A DNA stretch of 64,000 nucleotides, from assembly GCA_035079385.1 (NCBI GenBank), contig JAVHKY010000063.1, positions 248,001-312,000 of the forward strand, given 5' to 3'. This DNA comes from Aspidiotus rigidus (lineage: Eukaryota > Arthropoda > Insecta > Hemiptera > Diaspididae). Shown piece after piece: positions 45,843-58,039 of the stretch; within the stretch, counting starts at the first letter, position 1, and the number at the start of each line of letters is the position of its first letter. The notes below the pieces were generated by a model. That model ran no database searches. It worked only from the letters and a program-made list of their open reading frames with translations, and was not told the DNA's origin. The translations under genes and the position numbers were made by a program.

Positions 45843-46059
45843 ACGTACAGTCCTATTGTAATGTTATAAACGGTGTCGTTTTCTTGGATTACGTTGGATA
45901 CGAATAACAGATCGCGCCAGATGTTAAGGCGTGGGTGTAACAGAGAGGGAACGATGTTCAGCGATGCTTTTTCTCTTTTACTCTACCGGTTAACACGCAG
46001 CGCACTCACGTTGTAGTATCCAGCAAAACGACACCGTTCATAACAATAGGACTGTACGT
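45843..46059. mobile_element. MITE, TACAGTCCTATTGT ends
   Basis: ACGTACAGTCCTATTGTAAT continues to AAACGGTGTCGTTTT and is mirrored by AAAACGACACCGTTCATAAC and ATAGGACTGTACGT. Total is 217 bp. TA at the outer edge fits a TA target. Confidence 0.88.
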
Positions 46060-46304
46060 GCCATATGTAACGTTAACAGCTGTTCGACCTGCTTATCAGT
46101 TGAATTGATAGAATGATTTCGGTTTCGGAATGCCACCGTTCAAAATTTGCAATTACCGGAAAAAAGGAAAAATACTAATTTATTTTTTGTAAACTTATAC
46201 CTGAGCTTCAGAGCTGATGCTGCTGTTTAGGAATCGAAGAAAATAAAAACACTAAACAGGTATAACCAGTCGAAAACCACAGTTTCTAAAGATTTTCTAC
46301 GAAT

Positions 46305-49300
46305 ATGGCGGAGTATTCTAACCTGACGGAGGTAGGTGTTGAAAATAAATTATTGACTGTGTATTGAAGTTTAAAAAAGTGTAAAGCGATGTCGAAGAGT
46401 AACGTTAACAATTATGATTACTTTTCGTTGTTACGGATCTTGTATATGAAGTCATTCGATCCTAATTTCACCAATATGCAAACAAAAGACGCGATGAATA
46501 CACTTTTTAAAGTTTTGTTCTTATCTATTAGTTCGTAGATTTCTTAATTCAATCCAGCACCGAGGATCCAGACCGACAGTGGTGTTTTCTGAACGGGAAA
46601 TTGTATTCTTGGAATGCTGAAGAAACCTTGAAGGACAATGACTCCTCGAAATACCCTAGAGTATCTATTAAAGACCGTTATTCTACTATGAGACGGTAAA
46701 ACTATATATTTTATTTCGAATTATTCCTCTTGAAAGAAAGTTTACTCATCTAACAAGAATAATTTATTGCAGAGTTAGTTCCAGTGTTGAATCGAACATG
46801 GATGCTCTATTGAAAGTTTCAAACTTTCAAAATAGTAGCTATAATTCTTTCGTCAAAAACGATGTTCAGTCGATAATTCGTTATTTCGATTACTATGCCA
46901 GATGGGCGAGGAAAATGAGCTACATGCGCTCTTCTATTGCAAATGTTACACGGTGTAATTTGAAACAACTTATTTACAGTCCAACCACCACCTTCCATAA
47001 CTGGCGAAATTTCAGAACACCATGTTGTGGAAGATACAGTGGACTTGAGACAGACTTTGAGAACAATTTTATGAACTCAAAGTTTTGTTTACAGATTCTA
47101 TGCCTTGTGTGATATTGGACAAGTGTCCTATCTTTTCAACTCTGAGTAGATTTATAGCCTCTCACTACGCTGCCCTGAATAACGTGAACGTGTTCGTCGA
47201 AAAAAAATACTTGTTGCCTGCTCTTAGTCTGGCTTTCCTTCTTCACAAGGCTGGGTTTGTATCCATAATTTTTCTGGGTTCGGCATTTGTAGTTTAGCTC
47301 ATTGTTGAAAACTTCATATTTTTATAAATAGAGTTCCCGAGAACGACGTGAACGTTTACCCATCAGAGCATCCTGCGTTTCCTGAAAAATTGTCGAGCAC
47401 ATCTCCCTGTGGAGTCATGCGTCCAAATTCACGTTCAATTGAAAAAACGATTTGTTGGCAACTGAATACAAGCAATAGTACGTACTAAAGTTGTATTTTG
47501 AAAAATGCGATGTCTCTGTAGAATTTTATCCAGGACTCTCTTTCATTTACCTACAGTCTATTTCAAAACCCATTCCGCTTCTCCATTCCTAATTTTAAAA
47601 TCAGCCGATATTGATTCGGCAATAAAATGCTTGATGAAGAGTACCCGAGATTTAGAGGTAATAAACACCAACCGAAAACTGTGAATTTTCTGATAAATCA
47701 TCGGTAGGTAGTCGTGAATTATCGTATATTTTTCCAATTTTAAGGCGTTGTGGTTCCCGAATGTCGTGTATATCGAAGAATCAACGCTCAAAAGTTTCCT
47801 CGACATCTTAAAATATACTGTGGATCTTGCAAACAAAAATACTGGAGAGAATTGGAAACCCGCCCGTAAACAGTTACTAAGCGCCGTGTATGATGAAAAG
47901 AAGAATGAAGGCTATGAGGTTCAGACATTCTTTCATGTTCAATACTGTCCTGAATGGTGAGAGGTATTAAAACTTTATTTTAATTTCAGGTGGTAACATT
48001 ACATTATCTCTTTCATTCGTGCTTATTTATCGTAAACTACGACTTCTCGTTGCTCACTTCGTCGAACAAAACGGATAAGGATAATGAACTGCGTTTGATC
48101 TCGATTGTACCCGTAAGATACGATACAGAAGGTGTTGCCGAAATGAATAAAAATAAAGGTATATGCGCTTCAGTCTGGACGAATGATGTAGTGCAAGCTA
48201 CTTCTATTCCAACAATCTTGAAAGTAATTATATTCAACGTTCGAAAATTTTTACGAAATTTACTAAAAGTCTAAAAAAACGTGGTTGTCAAACTGCGGCC
48301 GAAATTAGTCATGAAGCATTTCAATTACATTTTTCTCACCTCACTGTAATTCTCACGTCCATCGCATATCACTTTCTTCGCCTTCTTGTTGACTGAATTT
48401 TATAATTTTTAACGCCGTGGTCTGTTGTTGTCAACAAGATATTTATCATTCATAATCAAGGACAAATCTACAAGGAGCGAGATACATATATTTGCCTGGA
48501 AAAAGAATTGAGATTGAAAGAAAAAGTCGATAATATTAAGGAACAAGGTCGTGTCAGTTATTGTTGAATTATAAAAGAATTGATTTTCCCTCGCGAAATT
48601 CTCTTCTGCATTCATTTGTCAGTATAATTATTATGTTATACACTTCTCACTTCAAATACTCTGAACACTTTTTCTATTTGCAATACCATCTGGAATCATT
48701 TTTCAGATCTCTTTTCAGTCGAAATTCATTTATCAGTATTTAATATTTCGATAAATTCTCCTTGTACGCAAGTTGATAGTCTACTTTTGCATTCTATATT
48801 CATTATTAGTGTTTTTATCAAGAATTCCATTATTTTTTTAATCTTTCCATTTTAAGTGACAGAATGAAACTTCTTTTATGAGCCACGATTCGACCACGCA
48901 AATTGTATTTCCCCCAAAAAATTCTTTCAAAAAAAAAAGAATCCACTCTACAACCATTAATATGAAAGAACAGCGATATTTTTTTTAAACAATGCAGAAA
49001 TAAGCTGCCCAATTAGGAATACTGAAAAATAGCTTAATTTTCCACTAACATTTGTGGTTGTACAAATATTATATTTTTCAATTTTTCAATGGTAAGAGAA
49101 CGCTGGAAAAAAGGAACGAAAGCGTTCAATTACTTACCTGAGTAAATTTTGTTATTTCTAGTTTTGAGAACTCCAGATGGGATTTATAGGAAAAATTAAT
49201 TTTGGATCGCTAAAACTTGATTCGTTCGTCTGTGATTTTTAACCAGGTTCTTCTACTTTTTTATTCTTTCTTTCTGTTACAATAGTATGGAACAATCTGG

Positions 49301-50973
49301 ATGAATTGTGTTGGTCGGTACGATCCCTCAGTTCCCTTTCCAATGCGGAATTCGCATGGTGTAGGTTCATTTTCAGGAAAAAGAAGTAAGATTACTAGAT
49401 TAGAAATTAAAGTTGACATTAGATTATAAACAGATTCCTTTTTTATTTCTGCAAGTATTTATTTTTGATAATTTTGTCTGCTAAAATCTCGTAAGATCGA
49501 GGAATTGATTTTGTATTGTCATATCGATGATATTTACAGTACAATTTGTAATTATGGTTATGCTATACTATTTGTGTGTTCTTAATCTTATTTCAGTGAT
49601 TTTCGAAAATTTAAATCCAACTTCTTACCTTTGCCTCGGAATTAAGCCGGAGTGTTTGTATGATAAGGAACGTAATTCTATGTTTCCTAAGTAAATATTT
49701 TTAAATATCTGTTCCTATTTTAATGAATGAAGTCGATACATTTTGTAAACTTTCATTTTCATATAATTTGTAGAAGAACATTGTCAGACATCGTCAAGAA
49801 AATTTCAGTGATTCAAGAATCTTGGAGTAAAACTTCGATTGAAGAACGTCTGAGCACGTTTGAAAGAATAGCTATATTAATGGAAAAAAATTGGACAACT
49901 CATTATAAAATGTAAGTTTCGACATTAACTTCAAAAATTTTGCTTCTCCTCAAAGATAAAGCGTATGATGATGACGGTTTTCAGTAGTCAAAATTGGGTA
50001 AAAAATTATTTAATGAATTTGACGTCAAACCGTTAAATTCAATTCTGCAATTCAAAGGATAGACGATGAAATGGGTTCACTTTGTTTTAATAATAACGTG
50101 GGTAAATTTTATATTTGAATAGCCAATTGAAAAAAGTGAAAAAAACGCAAGTAATTAGTCTATTCATCATTCGTGTATGATTTGACGAGTTAACTGACGA
50201 TTTTCTGCAAACGTATGCGAGACCATCTTGAAAAATAGCAACGTGCTATCGAAAAATGGAAAACGATATCAGGTTGAGCTGTAAAATATGCGTGAAAATT
50301 AATCATTCAGATACGTGGTGTAATAATTTTTTTTTTTTTCAGTGGAGTAATCCATGTCGGTTTCATTTGCTTTTTGTTTTCTTATTTATTCTGCAGTGTT
50401 TTCGATCGAACTCCAGATGATTTGTGGAACAAGTGTATCGAAAACCTACACTTTTGGCCAACGTACTTTACTGAAAGAAAATATGACCAAACGATGGATG
50501 TCCACAATTGTTTAGTTGTATGCAAATCTGAGCCGATTGGATTAGTCGCTATTCTAGCCGGAACGATGACCTTAGACAGATTATTTTTCTACATAACTTC
50601 CGCGTTAGCTTATGGAAATGTCGTGATTGTTGGCTTTTCCACGGATGAGTTGAGCTCGGCAATCGCCACTGAGTTTGAAAAGCTGTTCGAACAAGGTCTT
50701 GTCACAATTCTTACAGGCACGCGTATCGAATTATGGCGACAATTTACTACAAATTCGAGTATTGGAACGGTATTGGTTTATATAGATGCGATGTCGTCGA
50801 AAACCCCTCTTACTGGGAATATTAATCATCAAATAGTCTACCATATGCATGCTCATCATAGCCTGGACTTCGAAGATGTCGCTAATCGTATGGAAACGTT
50901 GATAACCAAAGCTAAATGTGTATGGTATCCACACTTGAGTAATACTGTTGAAGGAACGAGTACAATCTATTAA
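46305..50973 (+). CDS. ALDH16A1: Aldehyde dehydrogenase 16A1-like protein, probable pseudoenzyme
   Basis: ALDH16A1 has two ALDH-like regions; the vertebrate protein lacks the catalytic Cys and is viewed as a binding or scaffold protein. Twelve exons give 698 residues (human 802): 46305-46331, 46532-46695, 46773-46954, 47095-47254, 47332-47477, 47557-47657, 47745-47918, 47990-48223, 49286-49385, 49597-49690, 49774-49911 and 50397-50973. Recognised blocks: QWCFLNGKLYSW, DVQSIIRYFDYYARWA, SADIDSAIKCLM, YGTIWMNCVGRYDPSVPF (the conserved ALDH strand before the C-terminal part of domain 1), SDIVKKISVIQESWSKT, and in the last exon EPIGLVAILAGT, SALAYGNVVIVG, ending with KAKCVWYPHL. No Gly-Gln-x-Cys motif is visible where the nucleophile should be. 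Joins of exons 3/4 and 7/8 use weaker donors (46955 and 47919) and are less certain. A very short alternative intron after 47956 was rejected. Confidence 0.85.
48224..49285. other. Intron 8 of the ALDH16A1-like gene
   Basis: A 1.06-kb AT-rich intron, much longer than its neighbours. I see no inverted repeats or conserved coding features inside it. Confidence 0.6.
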
Positions 50974-51376
50974 CAATCGAATGATGGAATGAAAAATTTT
51001 CCATCAAAGCCTACAAAACTGGTTACAATCTATGAGTTCTTTGATCTCTCATTCAATAGATGATCACTTCCTTTTTTTTTTTTTTTTTTTTTTTCCTTAC
51101 GTGTATGTATGTATTACTGTATTTGAATTGATATGGGTAACTTTTCAATCTTCCTGATGAAAATTGAGGAGTAAAAGGTTTTTTTCAATTAGTTTTTTAT
51201 CTCTTAGGAAGATTTACCGTAATTTTCATAGATACTTACTGCATATTTATACCGTAATTTCTCGTCTTTTTGCTTCTTAAAGAAGTTGTTTTCTTACCAT
51301 TTCATTCTCATTTATATAAAGAATTGAAAAAAAATAATAATAATGAAACTGTTTTATAAAATAATTTTTAATTTGA

Positions 51377-53385
51377 TTAAAATTCGTGATTATCAAACCA
51401 CTGCCATTGTTTGCGTTTTCCCATATGAACGATGTATTCAACACAGTGCTTCGAGAACCAACTGTATCATGAAACAAAAAGTTCTTATCGTTTTAGTAAT
51501 TAGAAAAATATCATCAAGCTTAGTATTAGTCCAGACAGATACTCACCCAGTTGATTGAGCGCACATCACGACCGGATACTCCAGTCGGAAACATCTCATT
51601 CTTAGTATGTTAAAATATGTTACACCGACCCCGTGAGAAAATGGTGAATTTACTTTTTTCAAACAGTCGTAGAACGAAGCATCACAATCACAATGGGATC
51701 TATTGACGAAATAGAAGTTAATTTCAGTGATCAAACTGTGTGATTCATTCAAATTTTTGGATTCTTATATAAAGGAAAGAGTTTAATTTTTGGGGTGATG
51801 TCGGCAACTGTCCAAGGATCGAATACCAACGACATCAGTTCAATGCTTATATTCACGATATAGGTACCTACCTACTTTTTAGTTCAGCCTGTCTTATTTA
51901 GCGTATTAGCTAAATTTTCTACCTATTCGCACTTCTCTCTAACTTTCAACCCATCATGATTTCTTCAAAGTCTCGTCTCAATAGAAGTTTTGAACTTGAT
52001 CTATATAGGGGACGGGCAAAGGATAAGTGCTCGATCCATTTGCAAAATTCTGGGTAAAGTTTTTCGGAGTCTCAAACTTTGAAAATGCCAGACAGTGATC
52101 ATTTTCAAAAAACAAATTTCTTATTGAAATGTTTTTAACGTAAAGGTGCAGGTAAAGTTTAGGTTAATCATCATCAGCGGATTGATAAGTGCGATTATGA
52201 AAAATTGTGCACTTCTTTATGAAAAGAAAGCGATAAAGTGTAGTACGTATACCGTAGACGTACATTTTCACGTTAAAATAACTCACGGAACAGAATCAGT
52301 CGTGCGTTCACCTCGCTCGCATTGTAAATCGCGCACTCACCAGTACCTCTCCTAATCCGTAATCCACTATTGAGAGTGTAGGTAGCTACAAAAGATTTTT
52401 GCTCACACAGATATAACTTTGAATTACCTTGTGAAATGAGCGTCATTGTGAAGACCAAACTTTGTTTCATGAGATAGAATGTAATACGGGCACCTATCGT
52501 GATTACGACAGCACTTGTCCGTTTTGTGTAGCAACCCTACATCGTCATAATGTCGAGCTTTGTTGCCTTCCCCGCACCATTTTGTACCTGCAAAAGTAAG
52601 TTTGTCTAAAATATACCGAAGTGTGCAATCATTAATAAAAGTGAATGCAAAGAATCTGTGTCACGAAGTCACACACATCGAGAATCATTTCTCGGTGTAG
52701 GTATCTTCTTCTTACTACTTTCAATTCAATTGAAGAACTCCATGACAATACATGCGTAACAATTTTAATCCTTACCTGGTTTGATGAGTTGTACGTGCTG
52801 ATGTACTCCATTTATGATGCCGTGCGCTAAGGTATCCAGAAATGGTACAGCAATTGTTGGTAGGTGTTCGACGCCAATCGCGTTGTCGTTCACTTCGTCG
52901 CTGTCGCTTGTAGAGTTACTAATTTGTTCTCCGTGCGTTTCGGAGTCGGAAAAATGCGTACCGTTTGGCTGTTGTTGGTCATATTCTTTCTTCATAGCGA
53001 TAACGAAAGGTGCAAGGTGTAGAGGCACGTCGGGTCTGTCCGTGGCAGAGATCGCTACCTTCTCGTCTTCATCGCTAATGCGATCCGTTTCGTCGCTCTT
53101 TTCTGGGGGTGGTTTCGGTCTTCTCTTATTTTGCAGCAGTGGTATCTGCGTCTTCCCCCTAGACTTCAAGGGTAGGTGCACCGGATAAAATATCATTGGG
53201 TTTACCACGACGGGCATATCTGAGGTGTAGACTGATACCGGAGAGGGGGGCGCGTACAATTTTGGCGACTGTGGTAAAGATCGCCGACGAGGGTAATCGA
53301 GACTGGTGTCCTCTTTAGACTGCGAGACGGAGTTACTTGTTTGTGTTGTGGAAATTGCTATCAATAAAATTGTCGAAAGGAACAT
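51377..53385 (-). CDS. Secreted group III phospholipase A2
   Basis: It hydrolyses the sn-2 ester of phospholipids, Ca-dependent and extracellular. Four exons: 52776-53385, 52428-52587, 51547-51699 and 51377-51461, 335 residues. A signal peptide (LSTILLIAISTTQ) is followed by about 180 low-complexity residues rich in Pro, Ser and acids with basic clusters, then the enzyme domain: GTKWCGEGN calcium loop (from residue 204), the TDKCCRNHDRCP active-site helix with His233/Asp234, FGLHN, TRSHCDCD spanning the exon 2/3 junction, and Cys-rich C-terminal helices. Bee-venom PLA2 is the best known member, but the group is common in arthropods and vertebrates as a digestive, immune or lipid enzyme, and nothing here points to venom use. 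The ATG at 53385 directly follows an acceptor CAG. An upstream exon ending ATGCAG before GTAAGT at 56540-56545 is in frame and may supply the true start. No frame breaks are seen. Confidence 0.92.
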
Positions 53386-55044
53386 CTGTGAATAAGAGAA
53401 TGCCGCTCGTATAAGAATTCATTTTTCCCCCTTTTTATGTTCGATGTAAGACACTGAATTTGTTTTTCGACTAGGAATGGAAAAAAAGAGTAAATTCTTC
53501 AACCTTTTCAGAGAGATAGAAGGAACGTGTTGTGTTGTTCATTCTGTTCTTTCCTTTGTCTAATCATTCTGACAATTTTTATTTTCGAGGGGCGCCTATT
53601 TTAATGGATTCTTTGCTCAACTCTAGATGACAGTCGGATGTTACGCTCACACGCACGATCGCACTCGGAGATAGTAATTCTCGAACTACCCAACAAGAAA
53701 ACAATGCGTGAAGATCAAGTGACAACGCGATCGCACAAATCTATAAATTCGCGACGGCTAATTATATGATACGATTTTCCAAATGTTAATGGGTACCTAC
53801 ATACCTATTTTACTTTATAGTGAGTACATACCTAATTAATTATTTGAACACGTTGAAGCGAGAATACGGTACTGTATTTCTTTGCATTTGTCTCAAGTGG
53901 CGTGTGGTGCGGGCTAAAAGGCGTCACCATACGCAGCGTATTATGCATTACGAATTACGAAATGGGTAAATAATTCGTCGTAGTTTTGTTTAACTACTTC
54001 TAACAAGGTGCCGGTATTTGTTTAAGTATCTCGGAAAAGATGCCCTTGAAGGGCACCGCATACTCCGAACGAGCGAAAAATACCGATTTGTCGAGTTTTC
54101 TTCCACTCGTAGCTCGTGTATAAGTTCTCGACGATGATCCAGTGACGATGCAATGTATAATGAAGATGGCGAATGGAGAAGGACAGTTGGATGATAGAAG
54201 ATAATGGAAAAACTACTGATTTCCCTCTATCTGCACAGAATGAGAATAATACTGGCAAATTGAACAGAGCATCGCACGAATCGGAGGACTTCACTGAAAG
54301 AATGATGTCTTAAGGCTTCTTGATGTCAGTTTCTTTGGCACTACAAAAGCAAGATCTGATCTTTAGAGCCCTTTCCAACGACAATAAGCCGAATAATTTT
54401 TAATAATTATTTTGGTAATATTTTTTCATCGTGAAATTGCCGCTCCTTGAACTCGGTGCTACGAGCGGCCACTTGATTTGTTTGTCCCTAGTGTCGGGGC
54501 TGCTGAGTTTCTAGTTCGAGTCTTTTTAAATGTTTTTATTCTCACCCAGTAAAATATATTTCGACTGGAAGTTTCTAATCAATTACAGGGAAAGATTGTG
54601 AAACAAGAAAAATCCGCGTGAATTTCGTCCAAACATACGTCCACACGCATACGGCCCGATCTGAGTAGTATATCGCTGTTAACGTTCGCTCTCTAAAGGG
54701 TTAACACTGAATATTTCGTATTCCTCAAGCGTCAATTCTTAACTTAGGCCTACGCCTACATGAAATTAACAGTCGCGCTATGGTATTCGTATTTTGAATT
54801 TGTGTTCGAATTGACTGAATTGGGAGTCTTGATTCTCTTACATCGACGTATCAACGCTTACTGACCTGAGTCAGAGTAAATATCTCTAGTGTTCTCTGAA
54901 GACTTTTCCAGCGTCATCCTCCAAGATGTTTTTTATAATATTTTATTTAGGGTATTGATACGCCTGTGGACTAGAGATCGTGAGAACTTTGTTTAAATAT
55001 ATTATACTTTTTTGACGCAGCGGATAAATATGACAGCCACTCGT

Positions 55045-55613
55045 ATAGGGTGGTCCAAAAAGATATCGACAATTAAACGAGGATTTAGACTAAGTTTGTT
55101 GTAACGCAAAAATGTGAAACGTTGGACGTAAACTTCGAATATATAAAATTTCTATCTCAATATTATCTTCAATTTGCGCCTCTACCCAACTGTTTACGAC
55201 TTTGCTGAGCCGAGTGACGGACCAAAATGTTCCAAAAATTGACCAATTTGCCAAGATAACTTCCGAAATAAGAAATTGAAAACACCCCCATTTTCAAGCT
55301 TCATATGGTTATTTAAGTATTATTTTCTGAATCAGCGTTAAATTTCACTTTCAAATCAGGTAAAATATGGAAGTTTGAACAATTTTTAATTTTTGAGAAT
55401 TTTGGCAAATTGGTCAATTTTTGGCCCATTTTGGTCCATAACTCGGCTCAAAGAAGTCTTAGAAAGTTGGGTAGGAGCGGAAATTAAAGATAAAATTGAG
55501 ATAGAAATTTCATATATCCAAAGTTCACGTCTAACGTTTCGCGTTTTTGCGCTATAACAAATTTAGTCCAAATCGCTATTCAACTGTTAACATCGTTCTG
55601 GTCCACCGGAATA
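55045..55613. mobile_element. MITE with AGGGTGGTCCAAAAA ends
   Basis: The left half (GGGTGGTCCAAAAAGATAT, GGATTTAGACTAAGTTTGTT, GCAAAAATGTGAAACGTT, ATTTCTATCTCAAT, GGACCAAAATG, TTGACCAATTTGCCAA) is mirrored with about 80% identity by the right half, ending TTCTGGTCCACCGGAATA. The 569-bp structure is thus a long foldback with TA at the edges, of the Tc1/mariner-like type. Confidence 0.85.
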
Positions 55614-56266
55614 CACTGGTTACATTCAGCGTGGGAAGTACTACGAGAATATTTTGGGTAATTGGATTGATGGCAAAGGGGTCAAAGATGCAATAATTAG
55701 CGATAAAAGAGAATGGGATGTTTGTTACAAAATGTGGCTGAGACAGGCGTGTAGATAGGCATAGTCTTGCTAAAGAAATTTAAGCTATCAATGAATTTGT
55801 GAGTTATAACAATGATGTAGAATTTTGCGTGACTTCTTCAGTTGAAACGATACGAAAAAATATTTTTATGTTTACAGCTCACAATTTTATGAACGAGATT
55901 TTCATGGAGAGGAGGACCACGAAACAACTAAAAAAACACAAATTCATCATCATCATAAATTTTTTTTTCTAATAGACCGAAATTTGCAGCCATCTGGCCT
56001 TATACTTAAGGAAAATGCGAGACGATGGAAAGTTTTCAGCCAAAAATTTTCTGTAGAAAAAGAATCCGCTCTATTAGACCATTTTGGCTTCTAAAACTTT
56101 GCCCGTTATAGTTCACAATTCCAAAGTATTAGCTGGAGTTGATACCCAACTTACTGCTTCTTCTTCAGACTTTGACACTGAATTCACTTAAGAGTCAGTT
56201 TCTAAAGAGAGGGAGAAAGAGAGAGAACTTAAGGAATCTTGCTTCTTTATAGTTCGTAATAGAAGT

Positions 56267-56305
56267 TCTCAAATAACCCCCTCCCCTCTATAAAACAGGT
56301 TCCCT
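56267..56305. mobile_element. Solo right end of the CAGGGAACCTGTTTTA family
   Basis: TCTCAAATAACCCCCTCCCC followed by TATAAAACAGGTTCCCT matches the right terminus of the element at 29678-30212. I found no left terminus nearby. Confidence 0.7.
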
Positions 56306-56539
56306 ATTGAAAATTCCGAATGGGCAACTGCGACTGTTAACGAATGAAAAATGTATAATATACAAGATTAACTCGAGTGTAACGACTATTCAATGATTGG
56401 AATATGATTCTATGATAGAGATCTCGCACTTATTAGAATTAAGAAGGTGATCTACCAAGACAAGGGTGGGTTCGCAAACTTATGGTCATTTGTTAGGAAA
56501 ACAAAAAAAAAAAGAAAAAAAAAAGTTTCCGTAACTTAC

Positions 56540-56760
56540 CTGCATACTCCGAACCAACAAGTTCACGTAAACATTGGTAAATTCACGTTCGTTAACGACG
56601 ATACAATAATTTGAAGACGATTCGCATGCTCGCTCGTCCTCGCGTCCGCAATTTCGATCGAACTTAACGGAGCATAGTACGAAGTTCTCATCGCTGTGCG
56701 TGTGTCACTTGAACCGGACAATCGTAATGACTACGGCATATACGTTCTAAATTAACTTCG
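56540..56760 (-). promoter_or_regulatory. Probable 5' exon and promoter region of the phospholipase A2 gene
   Basis: On the minus strand the sequence reads into a strong donor CAG|GTAAGT at 56540/56539. The last six exon bases, ATGCAG, join in frame to the ATG at 53385 and would add Met-Gln in front of the signal peptide. The block upstream (56580-56760) is relatively CpG-rich for this window (GCTCGCTCGTCCTCGCGTCC), which suits a promoter-proximal region. The transcription start is not identifiable. Confidence 0.5.
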
Positions 56761-57810
56761 ATATCTCCGATTGTGATTTTCCGCATACTCTGGACCGACA
56801 ATGCGCCGTACTGTAGTCATAGTCCCCATCACTGCTCGCAGTATCCGTCGAGGTTTTCACACTTATTCTTCACACCGTGCGGACCTATTTCCTCCGGTAC
56901 CTTGACCCGAATGTTAAAATGCCCGATGTTTTAAGTGCAGTGAGCCATTTGTAGAATACATTGTCTTTCTCCCCCGCTTTTTATTATTCTTACATTACCT
57001 CATTAGCAAAATATTCGCATCATATATTCGTATATAGTGAGCAATATGAGATCACTCCCACAATTAAATGGTCATATTTTTAAGAGGAGACAGAATTGCC
57101 TGAACGAAAAATAAATGCTCGATTTTGTATAACTTTTAAAATCTTTTTAGACTGTCTACCCATCGCGAGCCTATTTATTATATTTATGATTTTAATTAGT
57201 GAGTATGCCTGCGGGTATTACATTTGACTTCATCAACCCATAAAAAGTGATTATTGATCCCACCGCAGTGAAAATAAGCTTAAAGAAACGATACACCTGC
57301 AACGAAAGGGTTGAAAGACTTCTTCTTCCCTCTAATTTAATGTCGACAAAAGGTGTTTTCCCTCACAAAACTGCCCTTATAATAAAGTCGCTGTCGGTGT
57401 ATATCTGTATAGATTTTTTACTCACTTTCCTTTACTCTGCACTTATTTTATGAGCCTAGAATGGCTACAAGTTGTGAGTATATTATCTATACCGTTCATC
57501 GTCTCATCTTATACGTAAACAATGTGATTCAATTAAAATAGGTTCAACTTGTTTATTTCATAATTGGGGTGAGAAAAACCAAATTCATCAAGGAAACTCG
57601 GCGCGTTACAACAGAAATATGCAGAAGTTTCTTTGCATTTGGTATTTACGAGTATGTACATTCGAGAAAGGATTAAGGTGATAATCTTCTTCGCCTATGT
57701 TGACAGTTATTTCAAGTTTCCCCTCCACAAAAACAGCCTACCAATTCAAATCAGGACACTGCATTTAAAAAAACTTGAGAACTTTCAATGATAGAAAAAA
57801 AAATTTCAAA
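56761..57810. other. Intergenic stretch without recognised features
   Basis: AT-rich sequence with only short frames (for example 57247-57453) lacking recognisable domains or paired splice signals. I see nothing further that can be supported. Confidence 0.5.
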
Positions 57811-57822
57811 CGTTCAAAAAGA

Positions 57823-58037
57823 TGTCTGTATATACGGTCTGATGGAGTTTACGTGGAACAAACAGGTACAAAGTCAGAATTAAAGAACATAAAATATTCA
57901 AAACCAATAACAATGACAAGTCATTATGGTTTAGAAAACATTGCGTTAGAGACCAACCAGTCAAAGAGAATTTCGATCAGGTGATATCGAAGTGGAGTAC
58001 GACATTATGGAGAAACGGGAGCTCAAGATGTAAATAG
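57823..58037 (+). pseudogene. Remnant of a GIY-YIG-type endonuclease domain (Penelope-like)
   Basis: The frame reads DGVYVEQTG, then shifts by one base and continues RIKEHKIFKTNNNDKSLWF and KHCVRDQPVKENFDQV before a stop. GVYVEQTG..RIKEH follows the pattern of the GIY-YIG nuclease of Penelope-like retroelements (YIGQTGR...RIKEH). The frameshift and missing flanks show it is dead. It may be part of the same retroelement family whose reverse transcriptase lies at 62653-64000. Confidence 0.5.
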
Positions 58038-58039
58038 AA

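Larger units (their letters stand above)
53386..56539 (-). other. Long first intron of the phospholipase A2 gene (inferred)
   Basis: If the exon ending at 56540 is used, this is a 3.15-kb intron with donor GTAAGT and acceptor CAG. It holds a MITE (55045-55613), a solo hAT-like end (56267-56305), an AAGGGCTCT..AGAGCC-poor AT-rich remainder and no recognisable coding sequence. The minus-strand frame at 54022-54294 is not credible. Confidence 0.6.

Noticed and set aside
47919..47989. Alternative donor at 47957 (GTGAGA) for ALDH16A1 exon 7.
   Set aside because: It would make a 33-bp intron, too short, and would put a stop codon in frame after the join. The weaker donor at 47919 gives a 71-bp intron and keeps the frame.
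52814..53188. A 124-codon plus-strand frame.
   Set aside because: It is the antisense shadow of the phospholipase N-terminal exon; its Ser/Cys-rich content mirrors the acidic, Pro-rich sense strand.
51543..53385. Reading the phospholipase A2 as a venom toxin gene because bee venom PLA2 is the best known relative.
   Set aside because: Group III enzymes are widespread in non-venomous animals, and nothing in the sequence or context supports a venom role.
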